39,519 nucleotides of DNA from an uncultured Clostridia bacterium (GCA_944392885.1 CALXYG010000031.1:1-39519); one strand, 5' to 3'. Positions 16,425-25,236 are shown, numbered from the stretch's first letter. Numbers and translations are program-made. The notes: generated by a model not told the origin, from the letters alone.

Positions 16425-18659
16425 CTAAATTCTTTCTTGTATTGTTCTATGAATGACGTCTAGTTGTTGTTCTCTTGTTAATTTTGTAAAGTGCACAGCA
16501 TAACCAGAAACACGAATTGTAAGTTGTGGATAATTTTCAGGATGTTCCATAGCGTCTTCTAATAATTTTCTATCAAATACATTAACATTAATGTGATGAC
16601 CAGAGCTAATAAAATAACCATCTAAAATATTTACTAAATTTGTTATGCGTGTATTCAAATCTTTACCAAGTGTATTAGGTGTTATAGCAAAAGTATAGGA
16701 AATTCCATCTTCAGCATATTCATAAGGAAGTTTTGCAATAGAGTTAAGAACTGCCAAAGCGCCATTCATGTCTCGACCATGTAATGGATTTGCACCAGGT
16801 CCAAATGGTTCTCCAGCATTTCTTCCATCTGGCGTATTACCAGTGTTCTTACCATATACAACATTAGAAGTAATTGTTAAAATAGATAATGTGTGTTTTG
16901 AATTGCGATAAGTTTGATGTTTTTGCAATTTCTGCAAAAATACTTTTACTAAATCAACAGCAATCAAGTCAACGCGATCATCATCATTCCCGAATTTTGG
17001 AAAATCTCCTTCTGGAATGTAGTTAACTGCTAATCCTTGCTCATTGCGAACAACCTTTACTTTGGCATATTTAATTGCAGACAATGAATCAGCCACAACA
17101 GAAAGTCCAGCTATACCACAAGCCATGGTTCTTAGAATTTCTCTATCATGTAACGCCATTTCTAATGCTTCATATGAATATTTATCATGCATATAGTGTA
17201 TAGCATTTAAAGCCTTGATGTATATTTTTGCAACATAATCCATCATAACATCAAATTTTTCCATTACCTCATTATAGTTTAAATATTCAGAAGAAATCGG
17301 TTCAAATTCAGGAGCTATTTGTTTACCAGAAATTTCATCCTTTCCCCCATTAATTGCATAAAGTAAAGTTTTAGCTAAATTTGCCCTAGCACCGAAAAAT
17401 TGCATTTGTTTTCCTATTTTCATTGCAGATACACAACAAGCAATTCCATAATCATCACCTAATGTAACACGCATTAAATCATCATTTTCATATTGGATCG
17501 ATGATGTTTCAATAGACAATTTAGCAGTAAACCTTTTAAAGTTCTCTGGCAAATTTTTAGACCATAGCACAGTTAGATTAGGTTCAGGGGCAGGGCCTAG
17601 GGTTGTTAATGTGTGTAACATACGAAAAGAATTCTTAGTTACCAAAGATCTACCATCAATTCCCATACCGCCAATACTTTCAGTAACCCAAACAGGGTCA
17701 CCACTAAATAGTGCATTATATTCAGGAGCTCTTAAGAATCTTACCAATCTTAATTTCATAACAAAATGATCCATTAATTCTTGTGCTTCTTGTTCTGTTA
17801 TCGTACCATTATCTAAATCTCTTTCTATATAAATGTCTAAAAATGTAGAAGTTCTACCTAAACTCATCGCAGCACCATTTTGGTCTTTAATTGCACCTAA
17901 ATAAGCAAAATATAACCACTGAACGGCTTCTTTAGCGTTTGAAGCAGGAACGGAGATATCAAAACCATATTTAGAAGCCATTAATTTTAAAGCTTCTAAG
18001 GCAGCTATTTGATCATGAATTTCTTCACGCTCGCGAATAATATCTTCTGTGAACTCATCTGCATTTAAAATATTTAACTCTTCTTTCTTTTCAGAGATAA
18101 GTGTATCTACACCGTATAGAGCAACACGTCTATAATCTCCAATAATTCTTCCACGACCATAACCATCTGGAAGACCTGTAATTAAATGAGAGCTTCTAGC
18201 TGCACGCACGTCTGGAGTATACACACTAAATACACCATCATTATGGGTTTTTCTTAGATGGTTATAAATATAATCTGTTTGAGGATCAACTTTTAATCCA
18301 TATGCTTCACAAGACTTTTCTACAATTTTAATGCCACCGGCAGGCATAATTGCTCTTTTTAAAGGAGCGTCTGTCTGTAAACCTACAATTTGTTCTAATG
18401 TCTTATCAATATAACCAGCTTCATAGGCATTTATTGCAGAAGGAGTTTTAGTGTCAGCATCTAGTACTCCACCTTTTTCCCTTTCTTTTTTATAAAGTTC
18501 AAGAACTTCTTGCCACAGCTTTTTTGTTCTATCTGTTGCATCAGCTAAAAAGCTGTCATCACCTGTATATGGTTTATAATTGGTTTGAATAAAATCTCTA
18601 ACATCAATTAATTTTTTCCATTCACCTTTTTTAAAGCCATCCCATTGTTCAAATTCCAT
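16425..18659 (-). CDS. pflB: Pyruvate formate-lyase (formate C-acetyltransferase)
   Basis: A 744-residue glycyl-radical enzyme that converts pyruvate and CoA to acetyl-CoA and formate in anaerobic metabolism. The active-site cysteine pair appears as IACCVSAM (about residue 400) and the radical glycine lies in RVSGYAVHF near the C-terminus. The beginning [13 protein letters not shown] and [22 protein letters not shown] are typical. The start is clear: GAGGAGG precedes the ATG at 18659. It heads the pflB-pflA unit; a promoter, a palindrome and three Spo0A-like boxes lie upstream. Confidence 0.97.
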   Translation of the reverse strand: MEFEQWDGFKKGEWKKLIDVRDFIQTNYKPYTGDDSFLADATDRTKKLWQEVLELYKKEREKGGVLDADTKTPSAINAYEAGYIDKTLEQIVGLQTDAPLKRAIMPAGGIKIVEKSCEAYGLKVDPQTDYIYNHLRKTHNDGVFSVYTPDVRAARSSHLITGLPDGYGRGRIIGDYRRVALYGVDTLISEKKEELNILNADEFTEDIIREREEIHDQIAALEALKLMASKYGFDISVPASNAKEAVQWLYFAYLGAIKDQNGAAMSLGRTSTFLDIYIERDLDNGTITEQEAQELMDHFVMKLRLVRFLRAPEYNALFSGDPVWVTESIGGMGIDGRSLVTKNSFRMLHTLTTLGPAPEPNLTVLWSKNLPENFKRFTAKLSIETSSIQYENDDLMRVTLGDDYGIACCVSAMKIGKQMQFFGARANLAKTLLYAINGGKDEISGKQIAPEFEPISSEYLNYNEVMEKFDVMMDYVAKIYIKALNAIHYMHDKYSYEALEMALHDREILRTMACGIAGLSVVADSLSAIKYAKVKVVRNEQGLAVNYIPEGDFPKFGNDDDRVDLIAVDLVKVFLQKLQKHQTYRNSKHTLSILTITSNVVYGKNTGNTPDGRNAGEPFGPGANPLHGRDMNGALAVLNSIAKLPYEYAEDGISYTFAITPNTLGKDLNTRITNLVNILDGYFISSGHHINVNVFDRKLLEDAMEHPENYPQLTIRVSGYAVHFTKLTREQQLDVIHRTIQERI

Positions 18660-18688
18660 TTTTCTTCCTCCTCATTTTGAAAATTAAA

Positions 18689-18706
18689 GGTACCAAAATA
18701 CGTACC
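18689..18706 (-). promoter_or_regulatory. Palindrome GGTAC-N8-GTACC in the pflB leader
   Basis: Inverted 5-bp half-sites between the predicted pflB -10 element and the start codon; the position suits a repressor operator. The regulator is unknown, and it does not match the Rex consensus. Confidence 0.4.
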
Positions 18707-18713
18707 ATATTTT

Positions 18714-18742
18714 ATAGTATCATAAAACAATATTTTTTTCAA
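18714..18742 (-). promoter_or_regulatory. Sigma-A promoter of pflBA
   Basis: On the minus strand: TTGAAA, a 17-base spacer and TACTAT, about 55 bases before the pflB start. Confidence 0.6.
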
Positions 18743-18816
18743 TTAGTATTTACAAAAAATATGAAAATATGTGTAGTACTCTACATTTTTTGAAGCATAA
18801 AAAACACATTACTTCA

Positions 18817-18843
18817 AACGACAAAATTCGACACAAAGCGACA
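18817..18843 (-). promoter_or_regulatory. Three tandem Spo0A-like boxes
   Basis: On the minus strand the sequence holds TGTCGCT, TGTCGAA and TGTCGTT, spaced exactly 10 bp apart (core CGACA at 18819, 18829 and 18839 on the plus strand). The middle one is a perfect 0A box. They lie about 75 bp upstream of the pflB -35 element and about 70 bp upstream of the ruvA -35 element. The rest of 18660-18975 holds only the two promoters and the palindrome. Confidence 0.55.
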
Positions 18844-18912
18844 TGAAAGGCATGTAAAAATTAAAAAAACATTCATATTATTTCAACCTAAAATAAAACA
18901 ATATAAAAATAC

Positions 18913-18940
18913 TTGCAAAAATAAAAAAATATGATACAAT
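18913..18940 (+). promoter_or_regulatory. Sigma-A promoter of ruvA
   Basis: TTGCAA, a 16-base spacer and TACAAT, ending 35 bases before the ruvA start. Confidence 0.65.
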
Positions 18941-18975
18941 AAACAAGAAAATTTGTTTGGAGGGTTAAAGATAAA

Positions 18976-19569
18976 ATGTATGCATATATTAAAGGTAGTC
19001 TAGAATCAAAGGCTGATTCTTATGTGGTAATTGAAGCAGGAGGGATTGGCTATAAAATTTATATGCCACTACCGAGTATTGAAAAAATGGGGGGAGTCAA
19101 TGAACAAGTAAAAGTTTATGTTTATCAGTATGTAAGAGAAGATGCTATTTGTCTATATGGATTTTTAACTGATGAAGAATTAAAAATGTTTGAAGTATTA
19201 ATATCTGTAAGTGGAATAGGAGCTAAATTAGCAATGGTAATTTTAGCTGAAATACCACCATCTAATTTTGCGTTAGCCATTATAACAAATGATGTTTCAA
19301 GACTCGTAAAAATACCAGGAGTTGGAACTAAAACTGCACAAAGAATGATTCTAGAATTAAAAGATAAATTAAAAAATGTACAAGCGGTAAGTAAAAATGA
19401 ACAAATTGATAATTTTACTGTAGAAGAAAGTGTTTCAGAGGCAATGGCAGCTTTGCAAATGTTAGGATATAATCGTAAAGAAATCGAAAAAGCTTTTGAA
19501 AAGTTGAATATCAAAGAATTAAAAGTAGAAGAAATTATTCGAAAGTCACTTGTATTATTGGGAAAATAA
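18976..19569 (+). CDS. ruvA: Holliday junction DNA helicase subunit RuvA
   Basis: RuvA binds four-way junctions as a tetramer and recruits the RuvB motor. The 197-residue protein has the N-terminal OB domain (MYAYIKGSLESK...YVVIEAGGIGY), two helix-hairpin-helix motifs (SGIGAKLAM and PGVGTKTAQR) and the C-terminal domain III that contacts RuvB. Normal length. A TTTGGAGGG site precedes the ATG. The usual partner ruvB is not next to it; rarA follows 13 bases later. Confidence 0.95.
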   Translation: MYAYIKGSLESKADSYVVIEAGGIGYKIYMPLPSIEKMGGVNEQVKVYVYQYVREDAICLYGFLTDEELKMFEVLISVSGIGAKLAMVILAEIPPSNFALAIITNDVSRLVKIPGVGTKTAQRMILELKDKLKNVQAVSKNEQIDNFTVEESVSEAMAALQMLGYNRKEIEKAFEKLNIKELKVEEIIRKSLVLLGK

Positions 19570-19582
19570 GAAGGGGAAAAAA

Positions 19583-20833
19583 ATGGTAGATTTAAGTAAG
19601 CCACTTGCATATCGCGTAAGACCTAAAACATTGGAAGAATTTGTGGGTCAGGAACATATATTGGGGAAGGATAAAATATTGTACCGTACTATAAAAGCAG
19701 ATCGTTTATCTAGTATAATTTTATGGGGACCTCCAGGATGTGGAAAAACATCTTTGGCTAAGGTTATTAGTGAAACTACAAAATATAAATTTATAAAGCT
19801 AAATGCGGTAACATCTGGTGTATCTGATATAAAAAATGCAGTAGAGGAAGCAAAAAATTTTATGCTAAACCCCACAGGAAAATGTATTTTATTTATTGAT
19901 GAAATTCACCGTTTCAATAAGCTACAACAAGATGCCTTACTTCCATTTGTAGAAGATGGTACTGTTGTTTTGATAGGAGCAACAACAGAGAATCCATATT
20001 TTGAAGTTAACAAAGCACTTATTTCTAGGTCGATGATAGTAAAGCTTGAACCACTTACAAAGGAAAATATTTTGACTATTTTAAAGCAAGCCTTAGAAAA
20101 GGAAGAGGGATTAGGAACATTCAATATTAGGATAGAAGAAAACACACTAGAGACGATAGCAGAACTTTCAGGGGGAGATGTTAGAACAGCTTTAAACGGG
20201 TTGGAAGTTGCAGTTTTGACTACAAGTATGGATAATGATGGATTTATTACAATTACTGATGAAATCGCAGCACAAAGTATTCAAAAAAAGAAATCTATGT
20301 TTGATAAAACAGGAGATTCGCATTATGATAATATTAGTGCATTTATTAAATCTATGCGTGGAAGTGACCCTGATGCTACTATTTTTTATTTAGCAAGAGC
20401 AATTAATGGAGGAGAAGATCCTGTATTTTTAGCAAGAAGAATTGTAATAGCTGCTTCAGAAGATGTAGGAATGGCAAATCCAAATGCATTGGTAGTAGCT
20501 AATAGTGCTATGCAGGCTGTGCAGGTAATTGGAATGCCAGAATCCCGTATTATACTTGCAGAAGCTGCAATATATGTAGCAGAATCAAAAAAATCAAATG
20601 CTTCATATTTGGCAATTGATCGTGCATTAGAAGATATTCAGAATAAGGATACTGGTACAATACCTATGCATATTCGAAATGCACCAGCTGGGGAAATGAA
20701 GAATTTTGGCTACGGAGTAGGATATTTATATCCACATGATTTCCCAGAACATAAAATAGAACAACAATATTTACCAGATAAAATGTTAGGAACAAAATAT
20801 TATATAAAAGATGAAAATATAGGTGAAATATAA
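19583..20833 (+). CDS. rarA: Replication-associated recombination protein A (RarA/MgsA)
   Basis: A 416-residue AAA+ ATPase that acts at stalled replication forks. Starts MVDLSKPLAYRVRPKTLEEF; Walker A GPPGCGKTS, Walker B LFIDEIHRF, sensor 1 GATTENPYFE, and a C-terminal oligomerisation domain ending YLYPHDF. The ATG at 19583 with AAGGGG upstream is preferred; a longer TTG-started frame from 19550 lies within ruvA. It is probably co-transcribed with ruvA and ends in a 14-bp hairpin. Confidence 0.95.
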   Translation: MVDLSKPLAYRVRPKTLEEFVGQEHILGKDKILYRTIKADRLSSIILWGPPGCGKTSLAKVISETTKYKFIKLNAVTSGVSDIKNAVEEAKNFMLNPTGKCILFIDEIHRFNKLQQDALLPFVEDGTVVLIGATTENPYFEVNKALISRSMIVKLEPLTKENILTILKQALEKEEGLGTFNIRIEENTLETIAELSGGDVRTALNGLEVAVLTTSMDNDGFITITDEIAAQSIQKKKSMFDKTGDSHYDNISAFIKSMRGSDPDATIFYLARAINGGEDPVFLARRIVIAASEDVGMANPNALVVANSAMQAVQVIGMPESRIILAEAAIYVAESKKSNASYLAIDRALEDIQNKDTGTIPMHIRNAPAGEMKNFGYGVGYLYPHDFPEHKIEQQYLPDKMLGTKYYIKDENIGEI

Positions 20834-20849
20834 TTACCTATATTTTCAT
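20811..20849. terminator. Bidirectional terminator between rarA and the XRE gene
   Basis: ATGAAAATATAGGT pairs perfectly (14 bp) with ACCTATATTTTCAT. The left arm overlaps the rarA 3' end and the right arm ends 3 bases before the convergent gene. Confidence 0.8.
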
Positions 20850-20852
20850 TAT

Positions 20853-21068
20853 TCATTTATTCTTTTTATCAGGAATAAATTCTAACAATTCAGAAATCTC
20901 ACAGTTAAATGTTTGACATATGCTATTAAGATGTTTTACATCAATTCTTTTAATTTCTTCATAATACATTTTTGAAATTGTTGCAGGTCTTATACCAGTT
21001 AAATTAGAAAGCATTTTTTGGTTCATTTTATGCTTGCCAAGCAAATCTGAGAGTTTTATTTTAATCAT
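20853..21068 (-). CDS. Small XRE-family HTH regulator
   Basis: A 71-residue protein that is a single Cro/C1-type helix-turn-helix domain (KMLSNLTGIRPATISKMYY covers the HTH), ending ISELLEFIPDKKNK. Such stand-alone regulators often control themselves and a neighbouring gene; the target is unknown. The stop is TGA at 20853, backed by an in-frame TAG four codons later, so it does not prove UGA termination. AAGGTGG precedes the start. Confidence 0.85.
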   Translation of the reverse strand: MIKIKLSDLLGKHKMNQKMLSNLTGIRPATISKMYYEEIKRIDVKHLNSICQTFNCEISELLEFIPDKKNK

Positions 21069-21249
21069 ATTGAAATACCACCTTTTATTTGTAAATGTGT
21101 ATAATAATGAATTTTATAGTTGTATTTTATCATTTTATGTATTAAAATGACATATGGTTACATAAATATAACGATAAACGTAATTAAAAGTTGCCTAGCA
21201 GTAAAGCTGTTGATGTTTATCAGGATGTTAAAAGTGAAAAAATTTAATT

Positions 21250-21409
21250 AGGGAAGAAAAGATAAGAGATTTCAATTATTTATTTGAACTTCAAAAATTT
21301 TTGGATATAGCTGAATATTAAAGATATAGAATTCATAAAGCAAATTGTCGGTCAAATGTTAAAATGTGATGAAGCATTAACAAAACTAATTGAAAAAATA
21401 ACACAATAA
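21250..21409 (+). pseudogene. Degraded small ORF, unrecognised
   Basis: Two overlapping frames read like protein: 21250-21321 (REEKIRDFNYLFELQKFLDIAEY) is shortened here to its start REEKIRDF and end LDIAEY, and 21317-21409 runs from IKDIEFIKQ to LIEKITQ. A frame change near 21317 and the lack of a good start suggest a remnant. No CGG is at this junction. The rest of the 408-base gap 21069-21476 holds only AT-rich sequence and the XRE upstream region. Confidence 0.35.
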
Positions 21410-21476
21410 AAAATATGAAGTATAAAATATGTAAAAAAAAACATACTACTACTGAAAAATTAAAGGTAGGATTTAT

Positions 21477-21824
21477 ATGCTTAAAAAAATAATAATTGGA
21501 ATTTTAGCGGGAATTATAAGTGGTTTTTTTGGAGCAGGAGGAGGAATGATATTAGTCCCAGCTTTTATTCATATACTTCATCTAGATGAAAAAAAAGCAA
21601 GAGCAACATCAGTTTTGATAATTTTATTAATAATAGTAGCAAGTAGTTTTTTCTATATACAAGCAAATTATATTGACTGGACTCTTAGTTTAAAATGTGC
21701 TTTAGGTGGAATATTTGGAGGGTACATTGGTTCTAGGTTACTAAAAAAATTATCAAACAAAATATTACAAATATTATTTATTATATTTTTAAGTTATGTA
21801 TCTATAAAAATGTTTTTTTTCTAA
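21477..21824 (+). CDS. Half-size TauE/SafE-family transporter, first half
   Basis: A 115-residue membrane protein with about four segments, carrying the TauE/SafE motif AGIISGFFGAGGGMILVPA at its start. Full-length members (about 250 residues) contain two such halves; here each half is its own gene, and the second follows after 9 bases. The pair probably works as a heterodimer exporting a sulfur-containing or organic anion; substrate unknown. Confidence 0.8.
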   Translation: MLKKIIIGILAGIISGFFGAGGGMILVPAFIHILHLDEKKARATSVLIILLIIVASSFFYIQANYIDWTLSLKCALGGIFGGYIGSRLLKKLSNKILQILFIIFLSYVSIKMFFF

Positions 21825-21833
21825 GGAGAGATA

Positions 21834-22211
21834 ATGATAGAAGTTTTAGTGGGGGTTATCTCAGGAATTGTTAGTGGAATAGGGATGGGTGGAGGAACTA
21901 TTTTGATTCTAATACTTTCTATTTTCATGGGAATTGAGCAACATGTTGCTCAGGCAACAAATATAGTTTTCTTTATACCTACATCCATTATTGCTACAAT
22001 AGTTAACGCAAAACAAAAAATGCTTGATTTAAAAGTGGGAATGATAATTATAGTAACAGGTTTTATTGGTGCAATGATAGGTGCAAAATTTGCGCAAATA
22101 ACAGATTCGCAGAATTTAAAAAAATATTTTGGCATATTTTTGGGAATTATAACATTGTATGAAATTTACAGTTTTGCTAAGCAGTATATTTTGAGGAAAA
22201 AAAACATATAA
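21834..22211 (+). CDS. Half-size TauE/SafE-family transporter, second half
   Basis: A 125-residue membrane protein with the second-half version of the motif, SGIVSGIGMGGGTILILIL, and about four segments. The start follows TAAGGAGAG, and the 9-base gap to the first half points to coupled expression. Both halves are intact, and no frameshift would fuse them cleanly, so the split looks genuine. Confidence 0.8.
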   Translation: MIEVLVGVISGIVSGIGMGGGTILILILSIFMGIEQHVAQATNIVFFIPTSIIATIVNAKQKMLDLKVGMIIIVTGFIGAMIGAKFAQITDSQNLKKYFGIFLGIITLYEIYSFAKQYILRKKNI

Positions 22212-22237
22212 TAAAAAACAAAGGAGGGCAAAAGAAT

Positions 22238-22378
22238 ATGAAGTTTATAAAAGGTATGATTGTTGGAGGAGTTATTGCAGCCGGCACAGCTATGTTATGT
22301 GCAGATGGAATGTGTTCTAACAAGAAAAAAATGATGAAAAAAGGAAAACAATTTGCTAGAAAATTAGGTATGTTATAA
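22238..22378 (+). CDS. 46-residue small membrane-associated protein
   Basis: Starts at ATG 22238 after a strong AAGGAGGG site and ends TAA at 22378. Residues 6-22 form a Gly/Ala-rich hydrophobic segment (GMIVGGVIAAGTAML), followed by a very basic tail (SNKKKMMKKGKQFARKL). It resembles small YtxH-like proteins of clostridia. It lies between the transporter pair and a terminator. Function unknown. Confidence 0.65.
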   Translation: MKFIKGMIVGGVIAAGTAMLCADGMCSNKKKMMKKGKQFARKLGML

Positions 22379-22404
22379 AGCAAATAAATAAAATATTTAA
22401 AAGA

Positions 22405-22440
22405 AAACTAGGAGCACCCAAAGAAAGCTGCTCCTAGTTT
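22405..22440. terminator. Bidirectional terminator
   Basis: A perfect 12-bp stem, AAACTAGGAGCA with TGCTCCTAGTTT, with a 12-base loop, between convergent genes. Confidence 0.9.
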
Positions 22441-22454
22441 GCGATTTATTTTAA

Positions 22455-22883
22455 TTATTTGCAATAATTTTTGTCACATTTATCATCACATTCATCATGA
22501 TCTTCGCAATCAAACTCACAATTGTTCATATCAACACCTTTTAAGCATTTACCATCATGTTTGCAACTAGCGCAAATTTTATAGTGTTTAACCTTATTAG
22601 CCCAAATCTGAACTTCATATGATTTATCAGGACAAAGGGGACCAAAAACAAATTCCCCTTCTTTATTTGTGAAGGTATGAGATACTGGTTTTCTATCACA
22701 ATCACAAACTTCAATTAGCTTCACTACAGCATCCTTTACAGGATCACCATAGCAATCTTTAATAATACCGTAAATAACATTGCGATTGTCCTCTGGAAGG
22801 TTAATTTCAAGATCGAACTGCTTCCCCTTTTCAATAAAACCATCTACGTCAACTATAGGGCACATTTTCTTGTCAAATTCCAT
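22455..22883 (-). CDS. Cna-B/carboxypeptidase-regulatory-like protein with Cys-rich acidic tail
   Basis: 142 residues. The middle (about 37-95) is a transthyretin-like beta-sandwich: VIYGIIKDCYGDPVKDAVVKL, then FTNKEGEFVFGPLCPDKSYEV. The C-terminal 40 residues hold about ten cysteines among Asp/Glu (CASCKHDGKCLKG, then a CEFDCEDHDECDDKC-type run). There is no signal peptide or anchor. It could bind metal or be disulfide-linked into a coat or sheath; that is inference. AAAGGAATTG precedes the start. Confidence 0.6.
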   Translation of the reverse strand: MEFDKKMCPIVDVDGFIEKGKQFDLEINLPEDNRNVIYGIIKDCYGDPVKDAVVKLIEVCDCDRKPVSHTFTNKEGEFVFGPLCPDKSYEVQIWANKVKHYKICASCKHDGKCLKGVDMNNCEFDCEDHDECDDKCDKNYCK

Positions 22884-22989
22884 AAAATATCAATTCCTTT
22901 CTATATTAGCTCATCGCTTAGTATATATTATGACATAATTTTGAAATTTGTGACAAAATAGCGATTTTTTATACAATAGATTTAAAATA

Positions 22990-23018
22990 TTGTATAAAAA
23001 AAGAAAGTATGGTATTAT
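22990..23018 (+). promoter_or_regulatory. Putative promoter of murI
   Basis: TTGTAT, a 17-base spacer and TATTAT, 39 bases before the murI start. Confidence 0.5.
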
Positions 23019-23057
23019 AAAAAAAGTAAATGAATAAAATAAAATAGGGAGAATTTT

Positions 23058-23855
23058 ATGGATAATCGACCAATTGGTATATTTGATTCAGGAGTAGGAG
23101 GGCTCACAGTTTTTTCAGAAATAATAAAAGCTTTGCCCACAGAGGATATAATTTATTTAGGCGATACAAAACAGTTTCCGTATGGAAATAAATCCAAAAA
23201 TACAATTATAGAACTTACTAAGAAGAATATAGAATTTTTAATAAAAAAAAATGTAAAATTAGTGGTAATTGCGTGTGGAACTGCCACAAGCCAGGCTCTA
23301 AAAGAGGTAAAAGGATTGTACCAAATTCCAATTATAGGGATTATTAAACCAACAGTAATGTTTTTACAAAATAAAAAAAATATAAAAAGAGTTGGTATTA
23401 TGGCTACAACAGGAACAATTCGTAGTAATTCATGGGAAAAAGAAATAAAAAAAGAAATGCCAAAAGTAGAAGTAATAAACCGCAGTTGTCCTTTGCTCGC
23501 ACCGATGGCAGAAGAGGGATGGACCAATAATGATATAGCAAAATTAACAATAAAAGAATATGTAAAAATATTTCAAGAAAAAGTAGTGGATGCATTGGTC
23601 TTAGGTTGTACACATTATCCGCTATTTTATAATCTAATTAGAGATGAGTTAGGTAAAAATATAGATATTATTGACACAGGGAAACAAGTGGCAAAACATT
23701 TAGGAGATTTATTAGTAAAAGAGAAAATAGAAAACCAATTAAATAGAGTGCCAGAATATCAAATAATTTTAACAGATATGGAAAAAGAATTTTTAATAAT
23801 GGCGAATAATCTGTTAAAAAATTATAAAAGTAATATTTATTTTGTTAATATGTAG
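23058..23855 (+). CDS. murI: Glutamate racemase
   Basis: Makes D-glutamate for peptidoglycan precursors in the cytoplasm. The 265-residue protein has PIGIFDSGVGGLTV at its start and the two catalytic cysteines in ACGTATS (about residue 74) and GCTHYPL (about 186). Normal length; the start follows TAGGGAG. Confidence 0.96.
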   Translation: MDNRPIGIFDSGVGGLTVFSEIIKALPTEDIIYLGDTKQFPYGNKSKNTIIELTKKNIEFLIKKNVKLVVIACGTATSQALKEVKGLYQIPIIGIIKPTVMFLQNKKNIKRVGIMATTGTIRSNSWEKEIKKEMPKVEVINRSCPLLAPMAEEGWTNNDIAKLTIKEYVKIFQEKVVDALVLGCTHYPLFYNLIRDELGKNIDIIDTGKQVAKHLGDLLVKEKIENQLNRVPEYQIILTDMEKEFLIMANNLLKNYKSNIYFVNM

Positions 23856-23860
23856 AATAC

Positions 23861-23937
23861 AAAAACTCCTTTATTTTGTAATAAAAAACACATATACCAA
23901 TATATATGTGATAAGAACAAAAAGGAAAGGAGTTTTT
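23861..23937 (+). promoter_or_regulatory. Stem that hides the ribosome binding site of the LPQTG-protein gene
   Basis: AAAAACTCCTTT (23861-23872) pairs perfectly over 12 bp with AAAGGAGTTTTT (23926-23937), which contains the AGGAG site 7 bases before the ATG at 23940. An inner 8-bp hairpin (CACATATA, 23889-23896, with TATATGTG, 23903-23910) sits between. It could be a translational switch, or a terminator for murI (the right arm ends in T5), or both. Confidence 0.65.
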
Positions 23938-23939
23938 CT

Positions 23940-24587
23940 ATGAAGAAAAAAGGATTGTTGTTTCTAATTTTAGCGTTTTTGCTAATAGGGGGGACACTAA
24001 TATTTGCCTCTGCAGAAGATTATACTATAGTTATGGATACAAATTATAATATACTAAAAAATGTGCCAATCCAAACAGATGTAAAATTAATAGGAAACAA
24101 TGCACCAGCGTATACAAATGTACGTGTTAAAGTTGATGTTTCAGGACCAGGTACGCCGACTTTAATGGCAACAGATTCTGAAGGTACACAATGGGATATT
24201 GCTGAATTGGGATATTGGGGACCACCAGATGGATTTGCTGTTGGAGGGACATTTACAAATACAACACCAGTAACGGCTACATTCCCAGAAGGTGGATTAT
24301 ATGAATTTACATTATCATTAGTGAATGTAACAGATGGAAGTACAATTACATCAACAAAAGAGTCTATTTATGTGTATCGAGATCAACAAGAGTTAGACGA
24401 TGTTTTAGCAGGACAAAATCAAGTAAACAATACAACAACAAATGTTGTTGAAAACACAGATAATGTTGTAGAGAACTTACCTCAGACGGGAACTAGTATA
24501 ACAGAATATGCAATTTATGCAGCTATTATTGTAGCTATATGTATGGCTGGTTATTTTATTATTCGAAACTATAAAATAAAATGGTAA
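23940..24587 (+). CDS. LPQTG-anchored surface protein
   Basis: A 215-residue sortase substrate: signal peptide at residues 1-25 (ends FASAED), a beta-rich immunoglobulin-like region (about 30-160), a Thr/Asn/Val linker, and the cell-wall sorting signal NLPQTG at about 180, followed by a hydrophobic segment and a basic tail (RNYKIKW). A sortase gene follows directly, so it is probably the dedicated substrate. The ribosome binding site lies inside a perfect stem. Ligand or role unknown. Confidence 0.85.
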   Translation: MKKKGLLFLILAFLLIGGTLIFASAEDYTIVMDTNYNILKNVPIQTDVKLIGNNAPAYTNVRVKVDVSGPGTPTLMATDSEGTQWDIAELGYWGPPDGFAVGGTFTNTTPVTATFPEGGLYEFTLSLVNVTDGSTITSTKESIYVYRDQQELDDVLAGQNQVNNTTTNVVENTDNVVENLPQTGTSITEYAIYAAIIVAICMAGYFIIRNYKIKW

Positions 24588-24597
24588 AAAAATATCA

Positions 24598-25236
24598 ATG
24601 TATTTTAATGTATTTAATTTAAAAAAAATATATAAATGGTTTTTTGCAATTGTTTTTATCGTAATTGCTATAAGTATTTGCAGTTACGTAAGAAAAAGTA
24701 TAATAAAAAAAGAGCAAACAGAAAGTTTAATGCAACAGGTAAAGAAAATAGAAGAGCAAAGAGGTAATATAGGAGAGTTAAAAAAAATAGAAATAACATT
24801 TCAAAAAGAAAAAACTTTAAAAATTCCGAATGAATATGATGGGTGGAACGTTATTGGAAAACTAGAAATACAAAAAATTAATTTAACTACTTATATTTTA
24901 AATACTACAAATGAAGATAATCTAGATAAATCAGTAACAAAATTATGTGGGCCAAATATAAACAGTGTAGGCAATTTTTGTATTACAGGACATAATTATA
25001 AAAAATCAAATATGTTCTCAAAATTGAAAAAACTAGAAGTTGGAGACGAATTTACAATAACAGATTTATTTGAGAAAAGTGTTAACTATCGAATTTATTC
25101 TATAACACAAGTAGAGCCAGATGATATCCAATGTTTGAACCAAGATACAGCAGGAGAAAGAGAAGTTACACTTATAACCTGTACAACAGGAGCTTTGAAA
25201 AGGTTAGTCTTAAAAGCATCAGAAATATATGATTAG
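24598..25236 (+). CDS. Sortase
   Basis: This transpeptidase anchors LPxTG proteins to the cell wall. The 212-residue protein has an N-terminal membrane anchor (about 10-30) and the catalytic triad His in ITGHNYKKS (about 125), Cys in TLITCTTG (about 197) and Arg in LKRLVLKA. The single anchor and the motif context suggest a class D-like enzyme, not certain. The ATG at 24598 has only a poor ribosome binding site, 10 bases after the substrate gene, so translation may be coupled to it. Confidence 0.88.
   Translation: MYFNVFNLKKIYKWFFAIVFIVIAISICSYVRKSIIKKEQTESLMQQVKKIEEQRGNIGELKKIEITFQKEKTLKIPNEYDGWNVIGKLEIQKINLTTYILNTTNEDNLDKSVTKLCGPNINSVGNFCITGHNYKKSNMFSKLKKLEVGDEFTITDLFEKSVNYRIYSITQVEPDDIQCLNQDTAGEREVTLITCTTGALKRLVLKASEIYD

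Noticed and set aside
21477..22211. The two TauE/SafE halves as a frameshifted single gene
   Set aside because: Each half has its own stop, ribosome binding site and start, and no CGG or single-base change joins them.
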